DNA from: Streptomyces pseudovenezuelae | GTDB lineage: Bacteria > Actinomycetota > Actinomycetes > Streptomycetales > Streptomycetaceae | Assembly (NCBI RefSeq): GCF_001513955.1 | Contig: NZ_KQ948150.1 | Coordinates: 682,001-746,000 of the forward strand | Reading direction: 5' to 3' | Length of the DNA stretch: 64,000 nucleotides | Part shown: positions 7,820-15,084 of the stretch, piece after piece | Layout of the letters: each line of letters opens with the position of its first letter | How positions within the stretch are numbered: the stretch's first letter is position 1 | Notes under the pieces: model-generated | The model's input: the letters and a program-made list of their open reading frames with translations, nothing else | What the model was told of the DNA's origin: nothing | Database searches by the model: none | Program-made: the position numbers and the translations under genes

Positions 7820-8957
7820 CATCGCTCTCGGCGTCCTCGACCTGGTCCCGATCCCCTCCGGCTCGACTGCGGCAGGCGCCCTGCGCAACTCGATCGACCT
7901 CGCCCAGCGGGCCGAACGCTTCGGATACGCCCGCTACTGGTTCGCCGAGCACCACCTGAATCCCGGCGTGGCCGGAACGTCACCCGCGGTCGTCCTGGCC
8001 CTGACCGCATCCGCCACCTCCACCATCCGGCTCGGCTCCGGGGCCGTGCAGCTCGGCCACCGCACGGCGCTGTCCACCGTGGAGGAGTTCGGTCTGCTCG
8101 ACGCGCTGCATCCGGGCCGCTTCGATCTGGGCCTGGGCCGCTCGGGCGGCCGCCCGCCGGGACAGCCGACCGCACCCTTGCCGACGGCGACCCCGGTCGT
8201 CGACGGTCGTACCCCGAACGGCCTGCTGATCCCACCGCGTTTCTCCTTCGAGCATCTGCTCGGCTCCCCCCGCATCGCGCTGCGGCGCAGGCTGCTCCTG
8301 CTGCCGGGGGCCCAGTCGCAGGACTACGCGGAGCAGATCGGCGACATCCTCGCCCTGCTGGCGGGCACCTACCGTTCACCGGAGGGTGTCGAGGCGCACG
8401 TCGTGCCGGGCGAGGGCGCCGACGTGGAGCTGTGGATCCTGGGCAGCAGCGGGGGCGAGAGCGCCTCGGTCGCGGGCCGCAACGGTCTGCGGTTCGCGGC
8501 GAACTACCACGTCAGTCCGGCCACGGTCCTGGAGGCCGTGGAGGGCTACCGGTCCTTCTTCCAGCCCTCCGATTTCCTGGACAAGCCGTACGTCAGCGTC
8601 TCGGCGGACGTCGTCGTCGCGGAGGACGACGGAACGGCCCGTGAACTCGCCACCGGCTACGGCCCGTGGGTGCGCAGCATCCGTACCGCCGAGGGTGCCA
8701 TCGAGTTCCCGACGCCTGAGGAGGCGCGCGCCCGCACATGGACCGACGAGGACCGGGCCCTCGTCCAGGACCGCCTCGACACCCAGTTCGTCGGCTCGCC
8801 GGGCCGGGTCGCCGACCAGTTGGAACGCCTGCAGGAGGCCACGGGCGCGGACGAGTTGCTCATCACGACGATCACGCACGACCACGCGGACCGGGTCCGG
8901 TCGTACGAGCTGCTCGCGGAGGAATGGCGTCGACGGGGGCACTCCTTCCAGCGGTGA
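7812..8957 (+). CDS. LLM-class flavin-dependent oxidoreductase, MsnO8-like
   Basis: This 381-residue enzyme starts at GTG 7812, eight bases inside the upstream gene, giving MPDIALGVLDLVPIPSGST. That N-terminus, YARYWFAEHHLNPGVAGTS and LLDALHPGRFDLGLGRSGG are features of the MsnO8-like LLM subgroup (one-domain luciferase relatives with the AEHH motif). Later it has ELWILGSSGGESASVAGRNG and QFVGSPGRVADQLERLQ. An insertion around residues 115-165 (Pro/Arg-rich, before the conserved 'ELWILGSS') is also common in that subgroup. It is tightly coupled within the sulfur operon. The reaction is presumably FMNH2-dependent oxygenation of a small organosulfur or other substrate; nothing in the sequence fixes which. 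Confidence 0.85.
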   Translation: MPDIALGVLDLVPIPSGSTAAGALRNSIDLAQRAERFGYARYWFAEHHLNPGVAGTSPAVVLALTASATSTIRLGSGAVQLGHRTALSTVEEFGLLDALHPGRFDLGLGRSGGRPPGQPTAPLPTATPVVDGRTPNGLLIPPRFSFEHLLGSPRIALRRRLLLLPGAQSQDYAEQIGDILALLAGTYRSPEGVEAHVVPGEGADVELWILGSSGGESASVAGRNGLRFAANYHVSPATVLEAVEGYRSFFQPSDFLDKPYVSVSADVVVAEDDGTARELATGYGPWVRSIRTAEGAIEFPTPEEARARTWTDEDRALVQDRLDTQFVGSPGRVADQLERLQEATGADELLITTITHDHADRVRSYELLAEEWRRRGHSFQR

Positions 8958-9166
8958 AGGCCCGCGCCGCTGCCACAGTCGGACCGTCTCCGGCACAGCG
9001 TCCGCACCCCGCGCACCCTTCAGGACCCTGTCGCCCACTACCGGCGAGAGGCCGGGCGCTGGGGCATCGAGGGCGAACTGCCCGAACCCGTCTCGTACTC
9101 CTGACGGCCCCCGGAGTGCCTCCCCGGCGGAGGCGCCCCCCCTTCCTTCTCCCTGAAAGAGGACCC

Positions 9167-9721
9167 ATGGCCACTGTCCTGTCCGTCTCCGGCAGCCCTT
9201 CCGCCTCCTCCCGCACCAACCGCCTTCTGCGCCACCTGGACCAACGGCTGGCCGCTCAGGGGCACGACGTCGTTCCGCTCGACGTTCGCACCATCCCCGC
9301 TGAGGCCCTGCTCGGCGCGGACTTCCGGCACCCGGCCATCGTCGAGGCCACCGAGCTGTTCGCCCGCGCCGACGGCGTGGTCGTAGGAACACCCGTCTAC
9401 AAAGCGTCGTACTCCGGAGTCCTCAAGGCGCTCCTCGACCTGCTCCCGCAGTACGCGCTCACCGGAAAGACGGTCCTCCCTCTGGCCACCGGCGGCTCCA
9501 CCGCGCATGTCCTCGCCATCGACTACGCGCTGCGTCCGGTCCTCAACTCCATGGGTGCCGCGCACATCGTGCAGGGTTGGTTCACCCTCGACAAGGACAT
9601 CACCGCCCACGACGACGGCTCGATCACCGTCGCACCGGCCGCCGCCGAGGCCCTCACCCAGGTCGTCGACCATTTCTCGCTGGCGCTGGGCCGTACCCCG
9701 CTCCTGGCCGCGGCGAGCTGA
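9167..9721 (+). CDS. NADPH-dependent FMN reductase (SsuE type)
   Basis: This 184-residue flavodoxin-fold reductase starts at ATG 9167 after AAAGAGG. It has VLSVSGSPSASSRTNRLL at the phosphate-binding start, ADGVVVGTPVYKASYSGVLKALLDLLPQ (the family signature GTPxYxxxxSGxLKxxxD), and LPLATGGSTAHVLAIDYALRP, typical of SsuE. SsuE reduces FMN with NAD(P)H and hands FMNH2 to the monooxygenase. As the last gene of the unit it would feed all four upstream luciferase-type enzymes. It lies 209 bases after the previous gene, a gap that holds an orphan reading-frame tail (8979-9104). A terminator-like hairpin follows. Confidence 0.92.
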   Translation: MATVLSVSGSPSASSRTNRLLRHLDQRLAAQGHDVVPLDVRTIPAEALLGADFRHPAIVEATELFARADGVVVGTPVYKASYSGVLKALLDLLPQYALTGKTVLPLATGGSTAHVLAIDYALRPVLNSMGAAHIVQGWFTLDKDITAHDDGSITVAPAAAEALTQVVDHFSLALGRTPLLAAAS

Positions 9722-9727
9722 TGCTGT

Positions 9728-9754
9728 CCCGCCTGGCGTCGAGTGCCTGGCGGG
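9728..9754 (+). terminator. Hairpin after the FMN reductase
   Basis: CCCGCC (9728-9733) pairs with GGCGGG (9749-9754), with an inner GGC/GCC pairing separated by a T-T mismatch. It lies seven bases after the stop of the monooxygenase operon and has no T run. Confidence 0.5.
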
Positions 9755-9773
9755 CGCCGAGGCGACTCCTATC

Positions 9774-9799
9774 CCTAGTTTTCCTATAGGATTACTAGG
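9774..9799. promoter_or_regulatory. 26-bp near-perfect operator palindrome
   Basis: CCTAGTTTTCC (9774-9784), TATA, then GGATTACTAGG (9789-9799). The arms match at 9 of 11 positions and contain a perfect TCCTATAGGA core (9782-9791). It is a short AT-rich island in GC-rich DNA, about 175 bases before the acyl-CoA-dehydrogenase-like gene, where a promoter is expected. An Rrf2-type regulator gene lies decayed just past that gene. Rrf2 proteins include the cysteine repressor CymR, so this may be its former or still-used operator. Protein and promoter assignment are inference. Confidence 0.6.
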
Positions 9800-9833
9800 A
9801 AAATGTTGACGGTGATCGAGGAGGAGAGTGACG

Positions 9834-9914
9834 ATGACGAAGCCGACACCCCTCCGCGCACCGCTGCACTCCCACGCCGCCTCGCCGGGCACCGCGTCGT
9901 CCTCGGTGCCCTGA
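9834..9914 (+). CDS. Small upstream ORF 1 (26 residues)
   Basis: ATG 9834 (or GTG 9828) follows GAGGAGAG at 9819-9826, an excellent ribosome site, and encodes MTKPTPLRAPLHSHAASPG and then a Ser-rich end. It has no Cys and does not match the leader-peptide signature seen at 3956. It precedes a second small ORF and the acyl-CoA-dehydrogenase-like gene. It could be a translated leader that couples to uORF2, or merely the result of a spurious SD. Confidence 0.35.
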   Translation: MTKPTPLRAPLHSHAASPGTASSSVP

Positions 9915-9925
9915 AGGAAGACGCC

Positions 9926-9979
9926 ATGACCACAGCATCGAGGTGTAGCGGCAGTCGAACGAAGCGGATCCGGAGATGA
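9926..9979 (+). CDS. Small upstream ORF 2, coupled to the next gene
   Basis: ATG 9926 follows AAGGAAG (9914-9920) and encodes MTTASRCSGSRTKRIRR, ending in TGA 9977-9979. That stop overlaps the ATG at 9976 of the next gene. The main gene's own GGAG is directly against its start codon, too close to work well, so translation may depend on ribosomes finishing this ORF. It carries one Cys codon early in the peptide. Confidence 0.4.
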   Translation: MTTASRCSGSRTKRIRR

Positions 9980-11199
9980 CGGTGACGGCCGACGAGGTGA
10001 CCGACGCGGGAGCCGGGCGGGTCGACTGGCTGCACATAGCCCGCGAGATGGCGGAGGACCTGGCCACGGACGCGGCCGAGCGGGAACAGGCCGGCAAGGC
10101 ACCGCTGGACGAGGTTGCACGGCTGCGCGAGTCGGGGCTGCTGACACTGGCGACACCGGCCGAGCACGGGGTAGGAGGTGCCGACTGGCGGACGGTCTAC
10201 GCCGTGGTCCGGACCGTCGCCGCGGCCGACGGGGCCATCGGCCACCTGCTGGGCCACCATTACTTCCTGTCCTCCAGCGCCCGCTTCTTCGCTTCCCCCG
10301 AGCGTGCCGCCCGAGTGGAGCGGGAGTCGACGGAGGGGCAGTGGTGCTGGGGAGGCGGTATCGCCTCGCACGAACCGCCCCTCATCCTGACCCCCACGGC
10401 CAACGGCTATCTGCTGAACGGCTACCAGAGGTACGCCACCGGCGTCGGCATCACCGACCGGCTCGTGGTCCGAGCCGCCAGGTACGGCACCGGTGAGCCT
10501 CTGGCCGTCCTCGTCGACCCCGCCCACCCGGGTGTCGTGAGCGGCAGCAGCGGGGACACCTTCGGTCAGCGACTGGCAGCCGGTGGCGCCGTGGAGTTCG
10601 ACTCCGTGCCGGTCGCGGCGGACAACGTGTTCGGCTCGCTCTCGCCGGACGAGGGCGTCCTGTCACCCTTTGCCTCACTTGCCGTGCCGACCGCGCGTCT
10701 GTGCTCCGCCCAGTTCTGTCTCGGCATCGCCGAGGGACTGCTGGCCGAGGTCCACGAGCACGGAAGGGCCGTGCGGTCGCCCTGGCAGCCCCTCTCACCC
10801 CAGCCCTGGCCGGGCGGCCCGCCGCAGGATCCGTACGCGTTGACGGTGTACGGCGAACTCACCGTCGTGGCACGTGCCGCGTCCGCCCTTGCCGACCAGG
10901 CGGTGGAAGCGCTGGTGCGCGGCCTCGCGCAGGGCGAGGACCTCGACTTCGAGGAGTGCGCGGAGATCGCCGTTCTCGCGAGTGTGGCGGAGGCCGCGGC
11001 CTCCCGGGCCGCGCAGGAGGTCACCACCCGTGCCCTCGACGTCGTCGGCCTCGACGCCGCCTCCTCGCGACACGGCTTCGACCGCTTCTGGCGCAATGCC
11101 CGGACCCACACCCTGCGCGAACCAGCCGCCCACAGACTGCGCGAGATCGGGGACTACTTCCTCAACGGTGCGCACCCGTCCTTCACCCTTCCTGCCTGA
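9976..11199 (+). CDS. Acyl-CoA dehydrogenase family flavoenzyme (SfnB/DszC-like)
   Basis: This 407-residue protein has the acyl-CoA dehydrogenase fold. DGAIGHLLGHHYFLSSSARFF in the N-terminal helical domain and the C-terminal RTHTLREPAAHRLREIG followed by DYFLNGAHP are typical of the SfnB / dibenzothiophene-monooxygenase (DszC) group, which act as FMNH2-dependent sulfur oxygenases rather than acyl-CoA oxidisers. The catalytic Glu of true acyl-CoA dehydrogenases is not recognisable. It would draw FMNH2 from the SsuE-like reductase upstream and extends the sulfur-acquisition theme. ATG 9976 overlaps the stop of a small ORF. It has its own candidate promoter/operator (9774-9799). Nitroalkane or flavin-dependent hydroxylase activity is an alternative. 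Confidence 0.82.
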   Translation: MTVTADEVTDAGAGRVDWLHIAREMAEDLATDAAEREQAGKAPLDEVARLRESGLLTLATPAEHGVGGADWRTVYAVVRTVAAADGAIGHLLGHHYFLSSSARFFASPERAARVERESTEGQWCWGGGIASHEPPLILTPTANGYLLNGYQRYATGVGITDRLVVRAARYGTGEPLAVLVDPAHPGVVSGSSGDTFGQRLAAGGAVEFDSVPVAADNVFGSLSPDEGVLSPFASLAVPTARLCSAQFCLGIAEGLLAEVHEHGRAVRSPWQPLSPQPWPGGPPQDPYALTVYGELTVVARAASALADQAVEALVRGLAQGEDLDFEECAEIAVLASVAEAAASRAAQEVTTRALDVVGLDAASSRHGFDRFWRNARTHTLREPAAHRLREIGDYFLNGAHPSFTLPA

Positions 11200-11246
11200 C
11201 GACGCAGCCGGTGACGGGCGGACACGGCGGGATGGACCATCGCGGC

Positions 11247-11487
11247 GTGCGCCTCTCGGCGCGAGCGGACCATGCGGTGCGGGCGGCACTGGAACCGGCC
11301 GCGGCAGGTGACGAGACCTCACTCAAGGCCGAGGGGATCGCCGCGGCGCAGCGCATCCCGCACAAGTTCCCGGAGGGCGTCCTCGACGACCTGCGTCGGG
11401 GCGGTCTCGTGGTCAGCCGGCGGGACGACAAGGAGTGGCGGACGGCCCCCTGGTGTCGGTGCGGGGGTGCGCCCACCCGGGCTTGAC
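11247..11487 (+). pseudogene. Rrf2-family regulator, decayed
   Basis: GTG 11247 opens VRLSARADHAVRAALE, the canonical Rrf2 N-terminus (MRLSARADYALRAAL). It is followed by IAAAQRIPHKFPEGVLDDL and RRGGLVVSRR, the winged-helix DNA-binding domain. The frame then breaks: the conserved element DGPLVSVRGCAHPGL appears in another frame from 11441. About 20 residues normally found between ('GGYRLARPAxxISVADVIRAV') are missing. An ATG at 11232 is an alternative start. Everything after is lost. It is probably a non-functional remnant, or a truncated about 84-residue DNA-binding fragment. Intact relatives sit beside sulfur or sulfonate uptake genes, which fits this neighbourhood. Confidence 0.78.
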
Positions 11488-11866
11488 GTCAGGTTCACGG
11501 CGTGAGCCACCGCTGCGGTGCTCGCCACCACTGTGGCCGAGGCCGTGACCGAGGATTTTGGCGATCAGACCGGTGCCGTGATCCCCGGTGGGTGTCCCGT
11601 CGACGCCTGCGCGGCCGGGGGCCGCTCCGGACCGGGGGCCTTGCCCCAACTGCACGAATCCGGTGACGGGTTCCGGGATCCGGCGTACGACTAGGCGGGG
11701 CTCCTCCGAGCACACGCATGGAAGGCCACGGCCGTCGGTTGCCTGCCGCGAAGCCTCGGTGTCGTACGGTGCGTCGGCACCGCGCATACTCAGTGATCGT
11801 CGCGCCGGCGCAAGGGCGGTGGTCGGCGTGGTTTTTGATGGTCAGGTCGAGAAGGGCACAGGGGAC

Positions 11867-13846
11867 ATGAGCGAGACGAGCCGGCCGGTGATGCCGGAGA
11901 CGGTGGACAGTCCGGCTCTGCGGGCGCACCCGACCGGGGCGGCGGCGCGATGGCTGCTGCGGCACAGGGTGCAGCCGGTGGGGCCGGCGGCCGGTGAGAG
12001 TCATTCCGAGCCGCACGCCTGGTGGAAGGTGATGTGCCTGACCGGCGTCGACTACTTCTCCAGCCTGGCCTACGTCCCCGCGATCGCGGCCGTCGCGGCA
12101 GGGGCCGTATCGCCTCTTGCGACGTTGCTGATCGTGGCGCTGACGTTGCTGGGGATGCTGCCGATGTATCGCCGGGTGGCCAGACAGAGCCCGAACGGCG
12201 CGGGGTCGGTGGCGATGCTGGAGGACCTGCTGCCGTTCTGGTGGGGCAAGCTGTTCGTGCTGGTCCTGCTCGGCTTCGTGGCCACCTCGTGGATCATCAC
12301 CATCACCCTGTCCACGGCCGACGCCTCGGTGCACGTGGTGGAGAACCCCTTCTTCCCCTCGGCACTGCACGGCCATGAAGTGGCCCTGACGGTGACGCTG
12401 CTGCTGATCCTCGGCGGAGTGTTCCTGCTGGGCTTCAGCGAAGCGGTCAAGGTGGCCATCCCCTTGGTGGCCGTCTTCCTCGCTCTCAACGCCGTCGTCA
12501 TCGGCGTCGGTGTCGCCCACGTGCTCACCGATCCCGAGGCCTGGTCGGCGTGGACCGGTTCCCTCACCGACCTGGGCGGCTTCGGCGATCTGGCGGGCCC
12601 CGCCCTGCTGGCCTTCCCGCTGTTGGTACTGGGCCTTTCCGGCTTCGAAACCGGTGTGAGCATGATGCCGCTGGTGGAGGCCGACGGTGCCGACGACGAG
12701 CAGCGGCTGAAGGCCCGTATCCACAACACCCGCAAGCTCCTCACCACCGCCGCGCTCATCATGAGCGTCTATCTGCTGGCCGCCAGCTTCGTCACCACCG
12801 TCCTCATTCCCGAGGACGAGTTCAAGCCCGGCGGCGCCGCCAACGGCCGGGCCCTGGCGTGGCTCGCGCACGAGCACGTCGGCGAGGCATTCGGCACCGT
12901 GTACGACATCAGCACCATCCTCATCCTGTGGTTCGCCGGCGCCTCCGCCATGGCTGGACTCATCAACATCGTGCCCCGCTACCTGCCCGACTACGGCATG
13001 GCCCCCGAATGGGGCCGCGCGGTGCGCCCGGTCGTCCTCGTCTACACCACCCTGTGCATCATCATCACCGTCACCTTCGACGCCGACGTCGACAAACAGG
13101 CCGGCGCCTACGCCACCGGCATTCTGGCGATGATGGTGTCCGGCGCCTTCGCCGTCACCGTCTTCGTCCTCCGCCATCGACGACGCGCGGCCACCGTCGG
13201 CTTCGCGCTGCTCACCGCGGTCCTGCTCTACGCGCTGATCGCCAACATCGTCGACAAGCCCGATGGCATTGCCATCTCCGGCTTCTTCATCCTCGGCATC
13301 ATCACGGTCTCGCTGATCTCGCGCATCTCGCGCACCACCGAACTGCGCGCCGACCGCCTCGTCTTCGACGAAGCCGCCCGCCGGTTCATCACCGACACCC
13401 TCGCCCACGACCAGTCCATCAACATCATCGCCAACCGCCGCGAGTCCGGCGACGCCGCCGAGTACAGCGCCAAGGAACGCGAACAGCGCGGCACCAACCC
13501 GGTACCGGGCCCGGCCGACGTGCTCTTCCTCGAGATCGACGTCGTCGACCCGTCCGACTTCAGTGACACCCTCACCGTCCACGGCGTCGAGGTGGACGGC
13601 CACCGCATCCTGCGCGCCCAGGCCCCGGCAGCGCCCAACGCCATAGCCGCCGTTCTTCTGGCCCTGCGGGACGCCACCGGTGTGCGGCCGCACTGCTACT
13701 TCGCCTGGGCCGAAGGCAGCCCGCTGGTGCACATGATCCGCTACTTCCTGCTCGGTCGCGGTGACACCGCCCCCGTCACCCGCGAGATCATCCGCAGCAA
13801 CGAACCCGACCCGGAACGCCGCCCCGGCATCCACGTCGGCGACTGA
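11867..13846 (+). CDS. APC-superfamily permease with C-terminal cytoplasmic domain
   Basis: This is a 659-residue membrane transporter. ATG 11867 is preceded by GAAGGG (11851-11856); the frame is open further upstream but without a start region of family character. After a cytosolic N-terminus comes WWKVMCLTGVDYFSSLAYVP, the first core helix with the unwound Gly-containing segment of APC amino-acid permeases. About twelve hydrophobic spans follow, to residue 490 or so. The last about 170 residues are soluble (RADRLVFDEAARRFI onward) and end near the stop; such tails are found on several actinobacterial APC permeases and on K+/amino-acid transporters of this superfamily. Substrate cannot be inferred. 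It stands alone, convergent with the HEAT-repeat gene. Confidence 0.82.
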   Translation: MSETSRPVMPETVDSPALRAHPTGAAARWLLRHRVQPVGPAAGESHSEPHAWWKVMCLTGVDYFSSLAYVPAIAAVAAGAVSPLATLLIVALTLLGMLPMYRRVARQSPNGAGSVAMLEDLLPFWWGKLFVLVLLGFVATSWIITITLSTADASVHVVENPFFPSALHGHEVALTVTLLLILGGVFLLGFSEAVKVAIPLVAVFLALNAVVIGVGVAHVLTDPEAWSAWTGSLTDLGGFGDLAGPALLAFPLLVLGLSGFETGVSMMPLVEADGADDEQRLKARIHNTRKLLTTAALIMSVYLLAASFVTTVLIPEDEFKPGGAANGRALAWLAHEHVGEAFGTVYDISTILILWFAGASAMAGLINIVPRYLPDYGMAPEWGRAVRPVVLVYTTLCIIITVTFDADVDKQAGAYATGILAMMVSGAFAVTVFVLRHRRRAATVGFALLTAVLLYALIANIVDKPDGIAISGFFILGIITVSLISRISRTTELRADRLVFDEAARRFITDTLAHDQSINIIANRRESGDAAEYSAKEREQRGTNPVPGPADVLFLEIDVVDPSDFSDTLTVHGVEVDGHRILRAQAPAAPNAIAAVLLALRDATGVRPHCYFAWAEGSPLVHMIRYFLLGRGDTAPVTREIIRSNEPDPERRPGIHVGD

Positions 13847-13987
13847 GCCCGTCACCAGCCCTTGGAACGGAGACGAAACGCTTCCTTGCCCAATGCCCGG
13901 CCGGAAGTGATGGGAAGCGGATCAACCGCTCGGTCGTGACCGTTCCCGTGGTCTGCCTGCCCCGCCTCTTGCGGGGCTCAGCCTCAG

Positions 13988-14022
13988 CCGGCCGTTGTGA
14001 GGTCTCGCCTCAGAGCGGCCGG
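13988..14022. terminator. Bidirectional terminator between convergent genes
   Basis: CCGGCCG (13988-13994) pairs with CGGCCGG (14016-14022). Inside, TGAGG (13998-14002) pairs with CCTCA (14009-14013), giving a two-tier stem. It spans the stop codon of the minus-strand HEAT gene and lies about 140 bases after the permease stop, so it could serve both. Confidence 0.55.
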
Positions 14023-14633
14023 TTCGGTGTTCGCTCATCAGGGGACAGGCGGGCACTTCGTTCGTAGACGGTCCCGCCAGGGATGAACCAGCCCGCCTTC
14101 TTCCGCACAGCCGGACTCGGGTCCTTGGCGTGGGACGCCTCCAAGGCGGCAACGGCGCGTGCATCCGAGTGAGCGAACCTGCCGACGAGTTCGGCAGCCC
14201 GTGCCCGGACGTGCGCGTCCGGGTCTGAAGCCAAGTGGCGGATCGCGGGTTCGAGTACCTGGCCTGGGCCCGGTGCACAGGTGTCTCCCTTGCACCGGTC
14301 ACAGGCCAGGGCGTGGAACGCGGCGACCCGGACCCGGGCGTCCGGGTCGTCGGCCATGGCGACGAGTTCTCCCACGGACTCGATGTCGACCAGGTGGTCG
14401 AGGAGGCGACAACAGCCCTCGCGGACCGCCGGATTCCCGTCTCGGAGGCCGGAGCGGATGGCACTCAGCGCGTTCTGCCCACGCCGTAGCAACTCGCGGT
14501 AGGCCGCCACCGTGCGCTGCGGGTCGCCCAAGCACGAGACGAGGGCTTCGTCGTCGGTTCTGACGAATCCAAGCATGCCGTCAGTTTCGAGCGGCTCGAC
14601 GAGATCCAGCAACGGGATTTCGACCCATGGCAA
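14010..14633 (-). CDS. HEAT-repeat domain protein
   Basis: This is a 207-residue soluble protein made of HEAT-like helical repeats: SGLRDGNPAVREGCCRLLDHL, MADDPDARVRVAAFHALACDR, LASDPDAHVRARAAELVGRF and ASHAKDPSPAVRKKAGWF each carry the 'DxxxxVRxxAxxAL' pattern. Such proteins are protein-binding scaffolds or phycobilin-lyase-like helpers; no catalytic motif is seen. Cys residues around CDRCKGDTC are an insertion and could bind metal. The start is uncertain: TTG at 14633 gives the full length, ATG at 14576 gives 188 residues and begins inside a conserved-looking stretch. It has no operon partner. Confidence 0.75.
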   Translation of the reverse strand: MPWVEIPLLDLVEPLETDGMLGFVRTDDEALVSCLGDPQRTVAAYRELLRRGQNALSAIRSGLRDGNPAVREGCCRLLDHLVDIESVGELVAMADDPDARVRVAAFHALACDRCKGDTCAPGPGQVLEPAIRHLASDPDAHVRARAAELVGRFAHSDARAVAALEASHAKDPSPAVRKKAGWFIPGGTVYERSARLSPDERTPNRPL

Positions 14634-15084
14634 GGCAGGCGGAACCCACCCTCAGCTGAGCCCTTGAGGGTCCAGGCGATGTCGGGCTCCCCGACACCGC
14701 GTTGTCGCCCGGACGAGTCGTGCAGTGCCCAGAACCGCAGTTGGCGTCTGGCGTCTGGCGTGTGGCGTCTGGCGGCAGCGGCCGTGGCGCTCGCCGCCCC
14801 GGATCACGGCTCGGCATCTCGGCGTCTCGGCAACCAGGCTCATTGCCACGCCTATCTGCCCGTCCTGCGCGGCCGTCGGGCAGCATCGCCGGCACGCCAC
14901 GTCGGCCCCCGCGAACGCACCACTGCCTGCCCGCCTTCGGCGCGCCACCGCGGGTCTGCGAGGATGGCCGCGAGCCGTCCGCACCGGGTCCCCGTCCTGC
15001 ACGGGCCCCGGAGTGCGCAGGCGGTGAAAGGCGGGCGGGTACGCGCAACGGCCCGGCGGGCGCGAGAACGGAGCGGTGCGGCAC
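14634..15084. other. Gene-free gap with a heptamer repeat
   Basis: I see no convincing gene in these 450 bases. Open frames on both strands are Arg/Pro/Gly-rich shadows. The gap separates the divergent HEAT and YdcF genes and should contain both promoters. It carries the tandem heptamers at 14742-14776. Confidence 0.5.
14742..14776. repeat. Five tandem TGGCGTC-type heptamers
   Basis: Reading from 14742: TGGCGTC, TGGCGTC, TGGCGTG, TGGCGTC, TGGCGGC. It is a short microsatellite-like array in an intergenic gap. Confidence 0.8.

Noticed and set aside
11495..13855. A 786-residue His/Asp/Gly-rich minus-strand frame opposite the APC permease
   Set aside because: The composition is that of antisense to hydrophobic codons; the plus-strand permease has the real membrane pattern and start.
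14159..14563. Plus-strand Arg/Gly/Pro-rich frame over the HEAT-repeat gene
   Set aside because: The minus-strand frame shows four regular HEAT units; the plus frame is a shadow.
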